A stretch of DNA of 52,459 nucleotides from Nitrospirota bacterium (GTDB lineage: Bacteria > Nitrospirota > 9FT-COMBO-42-15 > HDB-SIOI813): positions 1 to 52,459 of the forward strand of contig JACRGV010000036.1 of the NCBI GenBank assembly GCA_016212215.1, written 5' to 3'. The position numbers and the translations under genes are program-made. How positions within the stretch are numbered: the first letter of the stretch is position 1; each line of letters begins with the position of its first letter. The notes beneath the pieces are model-generated. The model did no database searches. It was not told where the DNA came from and saw only the letters and a list, made by a program, of their open reading frames with translations. Shown one piece after another: positions 42,319 through 49,376 of this stretch.

Positions 42319-42723
42319 TTATCTGTCAATAGCTCTTAATATTTTTCTTATGCTTTTGTTTATGCTATTCTTAATCTCATATTCCCACAGCCGCACTACT
42401 TTCCAGCCTTCTTTTTTTAATAGCCTATTAACTTTGCGATCTCTTTTTCTATTGCTGTCTATTTTATTAGACCAATATAGAACATTGGTTTTTGGCATTA
42501 TACATCTTGTCTTATGTCCATGCCAAAAGTCAGAATCAATAAAAACAGTAACTTTCTTTCTGCGAAAAACAAAATCAGGTTTACCCACTATATTAGATAC
42601 ATGGGATGTAAAATAAATCTTCCTGCGTTTAAGTTCCACAGCAATTAACTGTTCGGGCTTTGTTCCAACTGAACGGATATTCTGCATGTTTTTATGTCTT
42701 TGCTCTTTTGTTAAGTTGTCCAT
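42319..42723 (-). CDS. vsr: Very short patch repair endonuclease (Vsr)
   Basis: 134 residues. Nicks 5' of T in T:G mismatches left by deamination of 5-methylcytosine. MQNIRSVGTKPE, VGKPDFVF (catalytic Asp50), FIDSDFWHGH and the C-terminal LWEYEI match the family. The stop-side region lies in AT-rich foreign-looking DNA. Its ATG overlaps the end of the HhH glycosylase gene by 32 nt. Last gene of the restriction-modification operon. Confidence 0.92.
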   Translation of the reverse strand: MDNLTKEQRHKNMQNIRSVGTKPEQLIAVELKRRKIYFTSHVSNIVGKPDFVFRRKKVTVFIDSDFWHGHKTRCIMPKTNVLYWSNKIDSNRKRDRKVNRLLKKEGWKVVRLWEYEIKNSINKSIRKILRAIDR

Positions 42724-43339
42724 AATCGTTAATAAAGTCTTTCAGAATTTTTCTATTAATTAATTCCCAAAGATAAAGCGCTGCTAATGTTTCACAGTTA
42801 CAAACGTATTTTTTAATTTTCTTAGTATTATTATGACCAAATAATACTTTACACGCATTTTTTATCCCTGTATCATTTTCAGGCCAGACATCCATTCGAC
42901 CGAAATAAAAAATACCGATCATATCTGCGGACCATCTTCCAAAGCCCCATATACTGGAGATCTCTTTTCTATACTCTTCTATGGGTAATTGGCCCCACTT
43001 CATCCATGCGTTACTGTTTAATGATATATACTTCCTCCACTCGTATAGTGCGCGGCGCTTTCGTTGGGAAACACCATAAATAGGGCCGGATAGCATATAA
43101 GTATTAGAAGCCCAATTAATAATTTCATGAGAAGTTCCAACTTGTTTATGTAAAAAAGAAATAATAGATGCTGATGCTGAGTTTGATAGCATTTGGCCTA
43201 TGACAGAATAAACAATTGCATCATCTATTGATGTCCAGTAAGGCAGGTTAATGTTCAGACTACCAATTTTATGAATTACTTGATTAAATTTTTTTCTTTT
43301 TGATAATATTTCAGTATAGACATCGAATTTATTCATCAT
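42692..43339 (-). CDS. HhH-GPD DNA glycosylase (AlkA/MIG-like) in the RM operon
   Basis: 215 residues from ATG 43339. The HhH-GPD fold is shown by VYSVIGQMLSNSASASII and IWGFGRWSADMIGIFYFGRM, with the catalytic Asp156 in DVWPENDTGIK. No four-Cys iron-sulfur loop is seen at the C-terminus. Glycosylases of this group remove alkylated or mismatched bases. Between a cytosine-5 methylase/REase pair and vsr, a role against T:G mismatches from methylcytosine deamination is plausible (inference). Longer starts (TTG 43450, ATG near 43396) would overlap the REase gene; none has a strong ribosome site. Confidence 0.78.
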   Translation of the reverse strand: MMNKFDVYTEILSKRKKFNQVIHKIGSLNINLPYWTSIDDAIVYSVIGQMLSNSASASIISFLHKQVGTSHEIINWASNTYMLSGPIYGVSQRKRRALYEWRKYISLNSNAWMKWGQLPIEEYRKEISSIWGFGRWSADMIGIFYFGRMDVWPENDTGIKNACKVLFGHNNTKKIKKYVCNCETLAALYLWELINRKILKDFINDYGQLNKRAKT

Positions 43340-43364
43340 TGAAACATCTTTATGAGGCGTAAGT

Positions 43365-44321
43365 CTACATCCTATCGATAAGTGTTTTCCACTCATCTTC
43401 CTTCCAAATAAGATTTCCAGTATTGAATAAATAACCACTATCGTGAGCAAACTCTCCTATGCCTTCAAACGTAACAGAACCCTCTACTCCTTCTCTATTT
43501 TTAATTATGTCCAGATCTCCTGGATTGATAGGACCATTCCACGATAGTATTTTATAATGCTTCTTGCCCTTCTTGCCAGTATATGACAATTCTTGATACT
43601 TTTTATTTTGAATTACAAAGCCACAAATGTAAGCAGGTATTGGTTTAAAACTTGGTAGACTATCAAAGAGTAATTCTGATTCTTTACCTGTTAAACAACC
43701 AATTTCTTCCCCCTTCTTTAAAACCTTATCTCTGAACACACTTATTTTTTTAAAGAATGCAAATAGGTGATCTCTCCCTGTTCCCACTTTGACCAAGACA
43801 TGTATATCGGAGTGATTAAACTGGTCGCCTGGAATATCAAGCCAAATACCGTTCCACTTGGTGGTTTTTACACTAATTTTTAATTTGGGGGGTCTATATT
43901 CTCCTGCAACTTCCTTTATTTGATGAATATCCATTGGTAAATATTCTTCCAGTTGCCCAACTTCATGGCCCAACTTTGCGTCAATCTTCCACCTTTTTTC
44001 TAAATAAAGCAAGAAAGCAAGCTCGCCCAAATATCCTCTAGTCATATCAGCCCATAATTGTCCTAAATCCCTCTGGCGGCTCCCTCCATAGTCTGTTGCC
44101 GCAGTGGTACTTAAAATTTTGAGCGCGTCAATACACATTCTGGTATAACCGTCTTCATCAATAAAAACACAATTTGGGAAAAACCTCTGTTCGAACCATT
44201 CGCCTGATTCTTCCTCAGTTGTTTCTTGACCTATTATGGCCTTTTCTAATATCTTTTTTGCTTCCTCTTTAGAAACATTCAGCGCATTCTCAATAGATTC
44301 AAAAGCTCTAAGATTTGTCAT
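43365..44321 (-). CDS. Type II restriction endonuclease (predicted)
   Basis: 318 residues from ATG 44321, which has GGGGG 4-5 nt upstream. No family is recognised by eye. It lies 19 nt downstream of the methyltransferase in the same operon. A likely PD-(D/E)xK core is KLKISVKTTKWNGIWLDIPG (about residues 145-165), with an upstream acidic stretch MDIHQIKEVAGEY. ATDYGGSRQRDLGQLWADM and a Trp/Tyr-rich C-terminus (HYKILSWNGPINPGDL) are other marks. The assignment rests mainly on position next to a C5 methylase and vsr. Specificity unknown. Confidence 0.65.
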   Translation of the reverse strand: MTNLRAFESIENALNVSKEEAKKILEKAIIGQETTEEESGEWFEQRFFPNCVFIDEDGYTRMCIDALKILSTTAATDYGGSRQRDLGQLWADMTRGYLGELAFLLYLEKRWKIDAKLGHEVGQLEEYLPMDIHQIKEVAGEYRPPKLKISVKTTKWNGIWLDIPGDQFNHSDIHVLVKVGTGRDHLFAFFKKISVFRDKVLKKGEEIGCLTGKESELLFDSLPSFKPIPAYICGFVIQNKKYQELSYTGKKGKKHYKILSWNGPINPGDLDIIKNREGVEGSVTFEGIGEFAHDSGYLFNTGNLIWKEDEWKTLIDRM

Positions 44322-44340
44322 TAATCCCCCACGGTTATTA

Positions 44341-45441
44341 TTAGCCAACCAATTCCAACTGCTCAAAGTTGTTTGATATAATACTTGGATATTGTATATT
44401 TGCTAATGTTTTTAAAATAGATGTGAATATTATTTCAGATAATTTAGGAGGGACTGCCATCCCGATTTGTTTTCTTACACTTTCCTTGGATCCTTCAAAC
44501 ACAAAATCATCAGGAAACGATTGGAGTCTTGCACGCTCTCTATTTGTAAGCGCACGAGGTTCGTAGTAGTGATATCCATGAGTACCCCCCCCGCCGCTGC
44601 CGGTAATGGTGTATGATGGTTTGTCTGGATGTAAACGCCGATAAATTTGACTCAACTTCGCACCTTTAACATTGAGGCGTAAATGCGCCGGTAAATCTGC
44701 AGTCCATGCATTTTCCCATGGCTTTGTATTCTTTAATCTCTCAATAACTATTTTTGACTGTAACGTGAAATCATTATTAGGGGCGCCGCTGGGGATTGGA
44801 GGGTTTTCTAATGCTTCTCTTGCTGTCATTGGGTTTGATTGTGTAGTGGGTTTTGGTATTTTAAAAAATAAATTAAGATCCTTATCAAAGCCTACAATAA
44901 TAAGTCTCCATCTGGTTTGAGGAATCCCGTATTCTTCTGCTTTATACAAATGCGGTGTAATATTATATCCGTTGCCAGCTTGTTTCAAGTCATTAAGAAT
45001 TGTCTCAAAAGCTCTTCCTTCATTTGCTGATGTTATTCCGCCAACATTTTCTGCAACAAAAATTCTTGGCTTGAAATTGTTCAATATTTTAACACCATAA
45101 GTATATAGCGGGCCAAATATGCCATCGAAGCCTTTTTGTTCACCAACAATACTAAAATCATTACATGGAAATCCGTAAGCAAAAATATCTATTGGTGAAA
45201 GATGCAAAAAATTTATATGGCGTACATCCTCGCAGATCACAGAATAGGGTCTGTCTTGGCAGATGTTCCTTATATAGGTTTTACAAGAATCTGAATTATA
45301 ATCATTTGCCCATTCATGTTGAATACTATATATAATATCAGCAGTTTCAACTTTAGAGTGTATTGCCCCTAATGCGAGGCCGCCAGGCCCAGAGAACAAC
45401 TCCCCTAATTTTAAAACGATATGTTTTTTCTCTTGAATCAT
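44341..45441 (-). CDS. DNA (cytosine-5) methyltransferase
   Basis: 366 residues. Motif I ELFSGPGGLALG (14-25), motif IV GFPCNDFS with catalytic Cys93 (PCN instead of the common PCQ), motif VI VAENVGG, motif VIII PQTRWRLIIVG, motif X KQIGMAVPP. The target-recognition region lies between VIII and IX (about 190-295) and contains a Gly-rich SGGGGTHGYHYYEPRALT. Protects host DNA from the adjacent endonuclease. ATG start; first gene of the operon. The DNA here is clearly more AT-rich than flanking genes, suggesting transfer. Confidence 0.93.
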   Translation of the reverse strand: MIQEKKHIVLKLGELFSGPGGLALGAIHSKVETADIIYSIQHEWANDYNSDSCKTYIRNICQDRPYSVICEDVRHINFLHLSPIDIFAYGFPCNDFSIVGEQKGFDGIFGPLYTYGVKILNNFKPRIFVAENVGGITSANEGRAFETILNDLKQAGNGYNITPHLYKAEEYGIPQTRWRLIIVGFDKDLNLFFKIPKPTTQSNPMTAREALENPPIPSGAPNNDFTLQSKIVIERLKNTKPWENAWTADLPAHLRLNVKGAKLSQIYRRLHPDKPSYTITGSGGGGTHGYHYYEPRALTNRERARLQSFPDDFVFEGSKESVRKQIGMAVPPKLSEIIFTSILKTLANIQYPSIISNNFEQLELVG

Positions 45442-45696
45442 AATGTCAATCTCTATTTTGTTAATAACAGAATATAAATGTTATTAAAATCAGTAGTAGG
45501 AAATAAAGGAATCATATTTAATATTTATTTCTGCTTAAAATTACAATAAAAAATAAACACCTTTTATTGTCTCTACTATAAGTTATTTGTTTTGTTTGAA
45601 TAAAATAGCAGTATCATAATACCATGTCAAATCCAAAATCCGGATAATATAGTTTCGACTGCTACAACAACATGGAGTAAGTTTCAATGAAATTCC
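45442..45696. other. AT-rich upstream region of the RM operon
   Basis: 255 bp with TATTTAATATTTATT-like tracts and no credible gene. It should hold the RM promoter. I find no C-protein box. Confidence 0.4.
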
Positions 45697-45852
45697 ATGG
45701 GGGGTAATAATGTCATGGTTGCCGCTTTGATGTAATTTGTAACCCCTATTGATGTTATCCCGGATGTAATCCCGGGGATTGGATTCTGTGATGATATTGC
45801 GGTTTTGCTGACTGTTAAGAGCCTGATTGGAGATGTGCATGGAGCCTGTTGA
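45697..45852 (+). pseudogene. DUF1232 (YkvA-like) fragment
   Basis: Frame from ATG 45697 reads NNVMVAALM, TAA, then FVTPIDVIPDVIPGIGFCDD and [13 protein letters not shown]. PIDxIPDxIPxxGxxDD is the DUF1232 signature. The TAA stands where Tyr is usual. Only this core remains, and it runs into the start of the next gene. Confidence 0.65.
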
Positions 45853-46765
45853 GCGTTTTGCCGGTGCATTGCTTGTGCTGGCGACCGGTGATGCTATTGG
45901 AACGTCACTGGAATTCAGCGAACCGGGGGAATTTATACCAATTGAGGACATGGTTGGGAGTGGCCCCTTTTTACTTGAACCGGGTCAATGGACGGATGAT
46001 ACTTCAATGGCCTTGTGCCTTGCTGACAGCCTGATTAAACGGCAGGGCTTTGATCCTCTTGATCAGATGGAAAGGTATTTTCGCTGGTATCGGGAAGGTT
46101 ATATGAGCAGTACAGGATACTGTTTTGATATTGGTAATACTGTGAGGACTGCTCTTAAACGGTTTGAGAAGGAACATCAGCCGTATTGCGGTTCAAAAGA
46201 CCCTCGTTCTGCCGGTAATGGATGTATCATGAGGCTGGCCCCTGTACCGCTTTTCTACTCTTTGAGGCCGGCGGAGGCTATAGAGAAATCAGGTTTAAGT
46301 TCCTTAACAACACATGGAGCACAGTCCTGTATTGATGCATGCAGATACCTTGGGGCCTTGCTGGCCGGTGCATTAAATGGGGTAACTAAAGATGATCTTC
46401 TATCAAATCGCTATACCCTTGTTTCTATGCTGTGGGATAAGGCTCCACTCGCAGATGAAATTGACAGGATCGCCGCAGGCTCATTTAAAATCAATGAGCC
46501 TCCTGTTATCAAAAGCACGGGCTATGTCATTGATACGCTGGAAGCGGCGCTCTGGGCCTTCTATCATACTGATTCTTTCAGAGAAGGCTGTTTACGTGTG
46601 GTAAATGTTGGGGGTGATGCGGATACCTCAGGGGCTGTCTATGGACAGTTGGCCGGTGCTTATTATGGTAAAGAGGGTATCCCTGAATCCTGGCTTAACA
46701 AACTTGCAAAAAGGGATTTGATTGAGGGTTTGGCAGGGAAGCTTTTTTCAATGTCCAGATTATAG
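45839..46765 (+). CDS. ADP-ribosylglycohydrolase family protein
   Basis: 308 residues. [47 protein letters not shown] and [19 protein letters not shown] carry the two-magnesium site of the DraG/ARH family, which removes ADP-ribose from proteins or other targets. ATG 45839 is preferred because GGAG lies 6 nt upstream; TTG 45827 and ATG 45833 are alternatives. It stands alone; no ADP-ribosyltransferase is next to it. Confidence 0.9.
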   Translation: MEPVERFAGALLVLATGDAIGTSLEFSEPGEFIPIEDMVGSGPFLLEPGQWTDDTSMALCLADSLIKRQGFDPLDQMERYFRWYREGYMSSTGYCFDIGNTVRTALKRFEKEHQPYCGSKDPRSAGNGCIMRLAPVPLFYSLRPAEAIEKSGLSSLTTHGAQSCIDACRYLGALLAGALNGVTKDDLLSNRYTLVSMLWDKAPLADEIDRIAAGSFKINEPPVIKSTGYVIDTLEAALWAFYHTDSFREGCLRVVNVGGDADTSGAVYGQLAGAYYGKEGIPESWLNKLAKRDLIEGLAGKLFSMSRL

Positions 46766-46835
46766 AGGCTGAGGCAAAGGTGTTGATTAAATTGCAAAAT
46801 AGATTACAATATTTGATGAATGAAGGAGGTGCTGA

Positions 46836-47048
46836 ATGCAGATTATAGTTGATAAGACCCTTGAGATTTTATCAAAAGACTTTAATCTTTCGAAAGAGGA
46901 TATGTTAAAAGAAGGAGTGAAATATTTTCTGGAGAAAAAGCTGAGGGAAATAAAATCAGAGAGTTACAGGATAACCGGCAAATACAAAATATCATTAGTG
47001 GAAGAATTTGAAACCTTATACAGAGAAGGGGTAATATATGGGGGATGA
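46836..47048 (+). CDS. Small antitoxin-like protein, partner missing
   Basis: 70 residues. IVDKTLEILSKDFNLSKEDM, then VKYFLEKKLREIKSESYRIT and VEEFETLYREGVIYGG: a helical N-terminal half and a C-terminal tail typical of antitoxins whose toxin gene follows. AAGGAGG lies 6 nt before the ATG. The reading frame that overlaps its end (ATG 47038) is only 24 codons and runs into a 26-bp duplicate of the cupin gene end, so a toxin gene seems to have been deleted. Confidence 0.6.
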   Translation: MQIIVDKTLEILSKDFNLSKEDMLKEGVKYFLEKKLREIKSESYRITGKYKISLVEEFETLYREGVIYGG

Positions 47049-47057
47049 AGTAGTTAC

Positions 47058-47083
47058 GTATTGGCTGATAAATAGAGTTCCTT
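47058..47083. repeat. 26-bp direct repeat (copy at 48108-48133)
   Basis: GTATTGGCTGATAAATAGAG followed by TTCCTT occurs identically here and over the end of the cupin gene. Likely a recombination scar. Confidence 0.85.
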
Positions 47084-47112
47084 GTACTATAATTAAAAGA
47101 AGGAGGATATAA

Positions 47113-47343
47113 ATGACTTCATTGCTTAAAGATATCGTAAAAAAAACGTATCAATTATCTGCTGAGGAACGGGCTGAGTTAGCTCATGAGCTCATTCTGA
47201 GTTTGGATGATAATATAGACGAAGGGTATATTAGTGCATGGGACTCAGAGATTGAAAAACGTGTAAGAGAAATTAAAAGCGGCACAGCAAAAGGGAGGCC
47301 GGCAGAAGAGATTCTTGCAGAGATACGAGCAAGATATTCATGA
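47113..47343 (+). CDS. Addiction-module antitoxin (TIGR02574-type)
   Basis: 76 residues. LSAEERAELAHELILSLDD, then a negatively charged middle and GRPAEEILAEIRARY, the standard pattern of antitoxins that pair with ParE-like toxins. GAAGGAGG is 7 nt before the ATG. Its TGA overlaps the toxin ATG (ATGA), so translation is coupled. Confidence 0.88.
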   Translation: MTSLLKDIVKKTYQLSAEERAELAHELILSLDDNIDEGYISAWDSEIEKRVREIKSGTAKGRPAEEILAEIRARYS

Positions 47344-47657
47344 AAAATATCATTATTCACCATGAAGCTGAGTTGGAATTGTGGCAGGCCATAGATTATT
47401 ATGAATCCAGATGCACAGGATTAGGATTGGATCTTGAACGGGAGATAAGCCGAATATTTGTTAACATTCAGGAAGCACCAAATAGATGGCCCATAAAACA
47501 ACATGACACCAGATACCGATTACTTAATAGATTCCCTTATGCTGTTTACTATTTGGAACTTCAGGATGTTATATGGATAGTTGCTGTGGCACACACCAGC
47601 CGCAGACCCTATTACTGGCGTAATCGCATAAAACTATTACCCTCATCAGGCGAATAG
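47340..47657 (+). CDS. RelE/ParE-superfamily toxin
   Basis: 105 residues. HHEAELELWQAIDYYESRCT, then GLDLEREISR, IQEAPNRWP, RYRLLNRFPYAVYYLE and VAVAHTSRRPYYW are ParE-type features. Such toxins poison gyrase or, in RelE relatives, mRNA on the ribosome; the two cannot be separated here. ATGA overlap with the antitoxin gene. Confidence 0.88.
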   Translation: MKNIIIHHEAELELWQAIDYYESRCTGLGLDLEREISRIFVNIQEAPNRWPIKQHDTRYRLLNRFPYAVYYLELQDVIWIVAVAHTSRRPYYWRNRIKLLPSSGE

Positions 47658-47768
47658 ACACAGATGGCGGTATTTTTAGAACCCCCAATACTTAGCTTCC
47701 ATGCCTATGAAAACCAAATCAGTTTAAGTTTATTAAAATAAATTTTCCATCCAAAGGAGGTTGTGGTT

Positions 47769-48125
47769 GTGGAGTCAGCGTCAAGGATATTTCCGGTTGC
47801 AGAATTTATTCGACCGTCTGAGGGTCAGCCGGTCAGATCAGTGGTATTGGAAACGGAGGAGTCGGTAATCATCGTCTGGCATGTTCTTCCGGGGCAGGAA
47901 ATAGCGGCTCATGTTCACCCGAATGGTCAGGATACATGGATGGTTATCTCAGGTACAGCAGGGTATTATATGGGGGATGGCATAGTTATGCATCTAAAGG
48001 CCGGAGAAATTGCAGTAGCCAAACACGGACAGGTGCATGGGGCCATTAATACCGGCCCGGAGCCATTTGTATTTGTCTCTGTTGTTGCATCAGGCAACGC
48101 AGGTTATGTATTGGCTGATAAATAG
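47769..48125 (+). CDS. Cupin-domain protein
   Basis: 118 residues from GTG 47769 (AAAGGAGG 7 nt upstream; GTG 47763 is too close to it). A single cupin: HVLPGQEIAAHVHPNGQDTW (metal ligands HxHx...), YYMGDGIVMHLKAGEIAVAK and HGAINTGPEPFVFVSV. Substrate unknown. Its 3' end is duplicated at 47058. The radical SAM gene follows after 21 nt. Confidence 0.8.
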   Translation: MESASRIFPVAEFIRPSEGQPVRSVVLETEESVIIVWHVLPGQEIAAHVHPNGQDTWMVISGTAGYYMGDGIVMHLKAGEIAVAKHGQVHGAINTGPEPFVFVSVVASGNAGYVLADK

Positions 48126-48133
48126 AGTTCCTT
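48108..48133. repeat. 26-bp direct repeat (copy at 47058-47083)
   Basis: Covers the last codons and stop of the cupin gene and the first bases after it. Confidence 0.85.
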
Positions 48134-48146
48134 AGACGGGGCTTGT

Positions 48147-48881
48147 ATGAGAGTGCTTATCAGGGAAATAAAGGTTAAATCCATTCTGAGCAAATCCGGG
48201 ATTCCCGGTTTTGATTACTGTATCAATCCTTATGCCGGTTGTTATCATGGCTGCAAATACTGTTATGCAACTTTTATGAAAAGGTTTACAGGACATACTG
48301 AAGAGTGGGGGAGTTTTGTAGATGTGAAGATGAATGCACCTGAGATACTGCAAAGAGAGCTTAGAAGAAAAGAGAAGGGCAGGGTCATCATAAGTTCGGT
48401 AACAGATGCCTATCAGCCTGTTGAAGGGAAATATAAGATTACAAGACAGTGCCTTGAGGTTTTATCAGAACATCAGTATGAAGTGGATATACTCACTAAA
48501 TCACCGCTTGTCATAAGGGATATGGATGTATTAAAGAGATTCAGGGATATTGATGTGGGGATCACCATTACCACAGATGATGACAAGATTAGAAAAATTT
48601 TTGAACCGAATGCCCCGCCTATAAACTCCAGGATTAATGCACTTAAAAGACTGCATGATAATGGTATAAAGACTTATGTCTTCATAGGCCCTGTGCTCCC
48701 GATGAATCCCGATGCACTTTTAGAGAAGATAGTCCCTTTTGCCGGTAGTGTTCTGATTGATAGGATGAACTATACATCAAAGACGGTAAATATATACAGG
48801 AGTATGAATCTCAGCAGATGGCTGGACAGGGGTTTTACAGATAACATTATTCAGAGGCTGAAAAGCGGTTTTGCCGCCTGA
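48147..48881 (+). CDS. SPL-family radical SAM protein
   Basis: 244 residues. NPYAGCYHGCKYCYATFMKR carries the CxxxCxxC cluster (Cys32, Cys36, Cys39), followed by SSVTDAYQPVEGKYKITRQC and LEVLSEHQYEVDILTKSPLV. This is the COG1533 group, related to spore photoproduct lyase but widespread in non-sporeformers and of unknown substrate. ATG start after GGGG. A 49-residue zinc-ribbon gene follows 14 nt downstream, so the two may be functionally linked. Confidence 0.85.
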   Translation: MRVLIREIKVKSILSKSGIPGFDYCINPYAGCYHGCKYCYATFMKRFTGHTEEWGSFVDVKMNAPEILQRELRRKEKGRVIISSVTDAYQPVEGKYKITRQCLEVLSEHQYEVDILTKSPLVIRDMDVLKRFRDIDVGITITTDDDKIRKIFEPNAPPINSRINALKRLHDNGIKTYVFIGPVLPMNPDALLEKIVPFAGSVLIDRMNYTSKTVNIYRSMNLSRWLDRGFTDNIIQRLKSGFAA

Positions 48882-48895
48882 GAAAAAAACAGTTT

Positions 48896-49045
48896 ATGGT
48901 TAACCCGAGAGATGAAAAAGAGGCATGTCCTGTTTGTGAAAACCCTATTAAGGATTGCATTTGTTGTCCTGAGTGCGGTCATGTATGTCCTCTTGACCTG
49001 GGAGAGCCTTATTGTCCGTTCTGTAGCCCGGTGAAGCCTGAATAG
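48896..49045 (+). CDS. 49-residue zinc-ribbon protein
   Basis: MVNPRDEKEACPVCENPIKD, then CICCPECGHVCPLDLGEPYC, ending PFCSPVKPE. Nine cysteines, with CPVC, CCPEC and CPFC knuckles that could bind two zinc ions. The start lacks a clear ribosome site; coupling to the radical SAM gene 14 nt upstream is possible. Function unknown; a rubredoxin/zinc-ribbon fold is inferred. Confidence 0.6.
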   Translation: MVNPRDEKEACPVCENPIKDCICCPECGHVCPLDLGEPYCPFCSPVKPE

Positions 49046-49074
49046 CTTAACCCCATCATCTTTCCTATCCCTAT

Positions 49075-49112
49075 AAAAAAAGGGGGCTGGCCCGATACAT
49101 CAACCAGCCCCT
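49075..49112 (-). terminator. Rho-independent terminator of the Cys-rich mini-gene
   Basis: On the minus strand GGGGCTGG, 13-nt loop, CCAGCCCC, then seven T (complement of AAAAAAA at 49075-49081). It lies 19 nt after the stop of the gene at 49131-49238. Confidence 0.8.
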
Positions 49113-49130
49113 GAAACCGGGATACTTACA

Positions 49131-49238
49131 TTACTTACAATTACACTCTGATGACTTCTTGTTGCATCCGGAACAGACACCATTTTTGATGTCACGTCCG
49201 CAGACTTTACAGGGTGAACAACCACATGACTGACACAT
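49131..49238 (-). CDS. 35-residue Cys-rich (metallothionein-like) protein
   Basis: MCQSCGCSPCKVCGRDIKNG, then VCSGCNKKSSECNCK: nine cysteines in 35 residues, in CxxC and CxC pairs. A GGGGGG tract is 7-12 nt before the ATG and a good terminator follows, so it is a complete gene in itself. The pattern suggests one or two bound Zn2+ or Fe ions. I recall similar tiny proteins in Geobacter-like genomes but no named function. Convergent with the zinc-ribbon gene upstream. Confidence 0.7.
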   Translation of the reverse strand: MCQSCGCSPCKVCGRDIKNGVCSGCNKKSSECNCK

Positions 49239-49315
49239 GCTCCCACCCCCCTTCTAAAAGATATTAATGTTGAACATTCTACCCTCTGACTATCGGGGCG
49301 TCAACAGTGTGCACC

Positions 49316-49347
49316 TTGACACTACCTGTTTGCTTTGTCAATATAAA
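49316..49347 (+). promoter_or_regulatory. Probable glgP promoter with palindrome
   Basis: TTGACA (49316-49321) and TGTCAA (49336-49341) form an inverted repeat; TATAAA (49342-49347) is a -10 candidate, though 20 nt from the -35. AAAAAGGAG precedes the glgP ATG. Confidence 0.4.
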
Positions 49348-49376
49348 CCGACATAATTAAAAAAGGAGAATTTACT

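Noticed and set aside
45583-45951. 122-codon minus-strand frame upstream of the RM operon
   Set aside because: Antisense to the DUF1232 fragment and the ADP-ribosylglycohydrolase start; no ribosome site or recognised motif.
47038-47112. 24-codon frame MGDEVVTYWLINRV after the antitoxin-like gene
   Set aside because: Too short and made largely of the 26-bp duplicate; better explained as a deletion scar.
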